A DNA stretch of 15,232 bases from a bacterium (GTDB lineage: Bacteria; Blakebacterota; Blakebacteria; Blakebacterales; Blakebacteraceae): positions 1-15,232 of the forward strand of contig JALGWK010000075.1 in the NCBI GenBank assembly GCA_025774205.1, given 5' to 3'. The notes beneath the pieces are model-generated. The model did not search any database and was not told the origin of the DNA. It saw only the letters and a list, made by a program, of their open reading frames with translations. Numbering within the stretch: the stretch's first letter is position 1; each line of letters opens with the position of its first letter. Below are positions 13,934 to 15,232 of this stretch, in pieces. The position numbers were made by a program, and so were the translations under genes.

Positions 13934-13979
13934 GTGTCATGTCAGGCAGCAAGTGTCGGCACCGAGAGTGACATGGCAC
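13934..13979. repeat. Inverted pair of the repeat motif (copy D), after the permease stop
   Basis: GTGTCATGTCA (13934-13944) pairs with TGACATGGCAC (13969-13979) in an 11-bp stem with one G-T wobble and a 24-base loop. The minus-strand arm reads GTGCCATGTCAC and starts with the last G of the permease TAG. Both arms match the core of copies A to C. The pair could act as a terminator or mRNA-end stabiliser. No T-run follows. Confidence 0.6.
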
Positions 13980-15232
13980 TATTCGTTGTTGAGTGCCTCG
14001 ACCGGCGAGATCGTAACGGCCCGCCGGGCCGGCAGGGCGATCGAAAGGATCGCGGTTACGATCACGAGCATCGGAACCACTATGAAACTGAGTGGATTGA
14101 TCGCACTCACTTCGAAGAGCTGGCTCTCCAGGAACCGGGTAAACACGATCGCGACCACCACTCCGATCCCGATCCCGATCCCGACCGGTGTCAGTCCCTG
14201 CTTCAGCACGAGCTGGAGGATGTTGGTCCGACCGGCTCCGAGAGCGATCCGGATGCCCAGTTCCCGGTAGCGCTGACTGACCGTGTAAGAGATCACGCTG
14301 TAGATGCCCACGGCAGCAAGGATGGCGGCTATCAGCGCGAACAGCTCGAGGAGGAGCCCGAGAAATCGGCTGTCGGCCATGTTGTCGGTCAGAACTTCCT
14401 CCATCGTGGTGAGGGCATAGACCGGTTGATCGGGGTCCACATACAGAACTGCCTGCCGCATGGAGGTCAGAAGCGCGGCCGGATCAGCCGTTGTCCGGGC
14501 CACGATCGACATGTAAACCCACGGATCCTGCCGGAAGGAGAGATAGACCTCCGGCTCGGGCGCCACATCGATGTTGAAGTGTCGGATACTCCCGACCACT
14601 CCCACGATCGTGACCTTGCTCGATTCATCATCGTAGGCACCGTAATTGAGGCGTTTTCCGATCGGGTCTTCATCCGGGAAGAAACGGCGGGCCATTGCCT
14701 CGCTCACGATCGCCACTCCGGGAGAGTCCTCATCCGCGTTGTCGAGCGTAGTGAAGAATCGCCCCGCCAGGAGCGGTATCCGCATCGTCGAGAAGTAATC
14801 GGAGCTGACGACCTGGTACTCCGCGACCGGTTCGGTCCCCGGTTCAGGTTCCGGAAGCCCATCGATCAGGAAGGTAAGGGTGGCCGCCGAGCCGCTCAGC
14901 GGCAGCGCCATGATCGCGCCGGCTGACTCCACCCCGGGGAGAACACTCACCCGGTCGATCACATCCTGGAAGAACCGACTGATCTGTTCATTCTCCGGAT
15001 AGCGGCTCTCAGGCACGTTGACCCTCATAACCGCCACCCCGGAAGGGTCGAGGCCGGGATCGACCGCCCTGAGCCGGGCCAAGCTCTGCACCATGAGGGC
15101 AGCACTGATGAGGAGGATCAGGCAGAACGCCGTCTCGGTCACCACCAGCGACTCGCGAAGCCAGCGTCTGCGGCGACTCTCCGAGGTCCTGACCCCCCCT
15201 TCCCTCAGGGATGACTGCAGGTCGGTCCCCGA
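13979..15232 (-). CDS. ADOP-type ABC permease (MacB/FtsX family), C-terminal half
   Basis: The 417 visible residues are open to the window edge; the 5' part lies outside. They begin SGTDLQSSLREGG, then RRRRWLRESLVVTETAFCLILL, the linker and helix that open the second half of acidobacterial-type duplicated orphan permeases (about 800-880 residues in full). A MacB-like periplasmic core follows (VAVMRVNVPESRYP, GAIMALPLSG, VVSSDYFSTMRIPLLAGRFF, AIVSEAMARRFFPDEDPIGKRL, VVGSIRH). Then come three helices of an FtsX domain with the cytoplasmic motif RYRELGIRIALGAG and the ending LPARRAVTISPVEALNNE. Family members are thought to move or act on lipids, peptides or envelope substrates, with an ATPase encoded elsewhere. 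The substrate cannot be told. A GIGIGIGVV stretch in the second of these helices is coded by a tandem GATCCC repeat. Confidence 0.9.
   Translation of the reverse strand, partial: SGTDLQSSLREGGVRTSESRRRRWLRESLVVTETAFCLILLISAALMVQSLARLRAVDPGLDPSGVAVMRVNVPESRYPENEQISRFFQDVIDRVSVLPGVESAGAIMALPLSGSAATLTFLIDGLPEPEPGTEPVAEYQVVSSDYFSTMRIPLLAGRFFTTLDNADEDSPGVAIVSEAMARRFFPDEDPIGKRLNYGAYDDESSKVTIVGVVGSIRHFNIDVAPEPEVYLSFRQDPWVYMSIVARTTADPAALLTSMRQAVLYVDPDQPVYALTTMEEVLTDNMADSRFLGLLLELFALIAAILAAVGIYSVISYTVSQRYRELGIRIALGAGRTNILQLVLKQGLTPVGIGIGIGVVVAIVFTRFLESQLFEVSAINPLSFIVVPMLVIVTAILSIALPARRAVTISPVEALNNE

Noticed and set aside
13934-14926. Plus-strand open frame of 330 codons across the permease gene
   Set aside because: It is rich in His, Asp and Arg, typical of an antisense reading of a GC-rich gene; the minus strand encodes an unmistakable MacB/FtsX permease.

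Overview
This 15.2 kb window is GC-rich, densely coded bacterial chromosome. Nothing in it looks like phage, plasmid, insertion sequence or CRISPR. The far right end encodes the C-terminal half of an ADOP-type MacB/FtsX permease, a family common in Acidobacteriota, Gemmatimonadota and neighbouring uncultured phyla. Together with several lipoproteins and a SufU-type (not SufA/SufE) Fe-S system, this suggests a soil or marine bacterium of that broad group. That placement is inference; there is no rRNA or phylogenetic marker here.

Left third (1-4826): an Fe-S cluster assembly locus. sufB (5' end cut by the window edge), sufC, sufD and sufU run on the plus strand in one tight operon. SufBCD is the ATP-driven scaffold and SufU is the SufS partner or sulfur-transfer protein. 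The cysteine desulfurase gene sufS is separate: it lies on the minus strand, converges on sufU, and is translationally coupled (ATGA overlap) to an upstream GAF plus degenerate-GGDEF regulatory gene. That regulatory gene is broken by an apparent one-base frameshift near 5430.

Middle (6427-11863): a 304-bp divergent intergenic region with a palindromic operator candidate; two tandem secreted lipoproteins with beta-propeller-like sequence, closed by a strong hairpin; a small four-helix membrane protein on the minus strand; a divergently oriented lipoprotein of a YGxT/ERxGxCC family; and a SEC-C zinc-motif protein of unknown function.

Right third (11864-15232), all minus strand: the ADOP permease, then DUF1232 and Smr-domain genes, then a three-gene cassette joined by ATGA overlaps. 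The cassette encodes an ECF sigma factor that has region 2 but no recognisable region 4, a two-helix zinc anti-sigma factor with almost no external domain, and a YbjQ-family protein.

The most unusual non-coding signal is a motif, GTGTCATGTCACGTGAC, seen at four intergenic places. At three of them (after sufD, sufS and the permease) it begins at the last base of, or directly after, a TAG stop codon; behind the permease it forms an inverted pair. It looks like a dispersed palindromic repeat or a shared regulatory or termination signal. The other item worth a second look is the apparently truncated sigma factor with its coupled partners.
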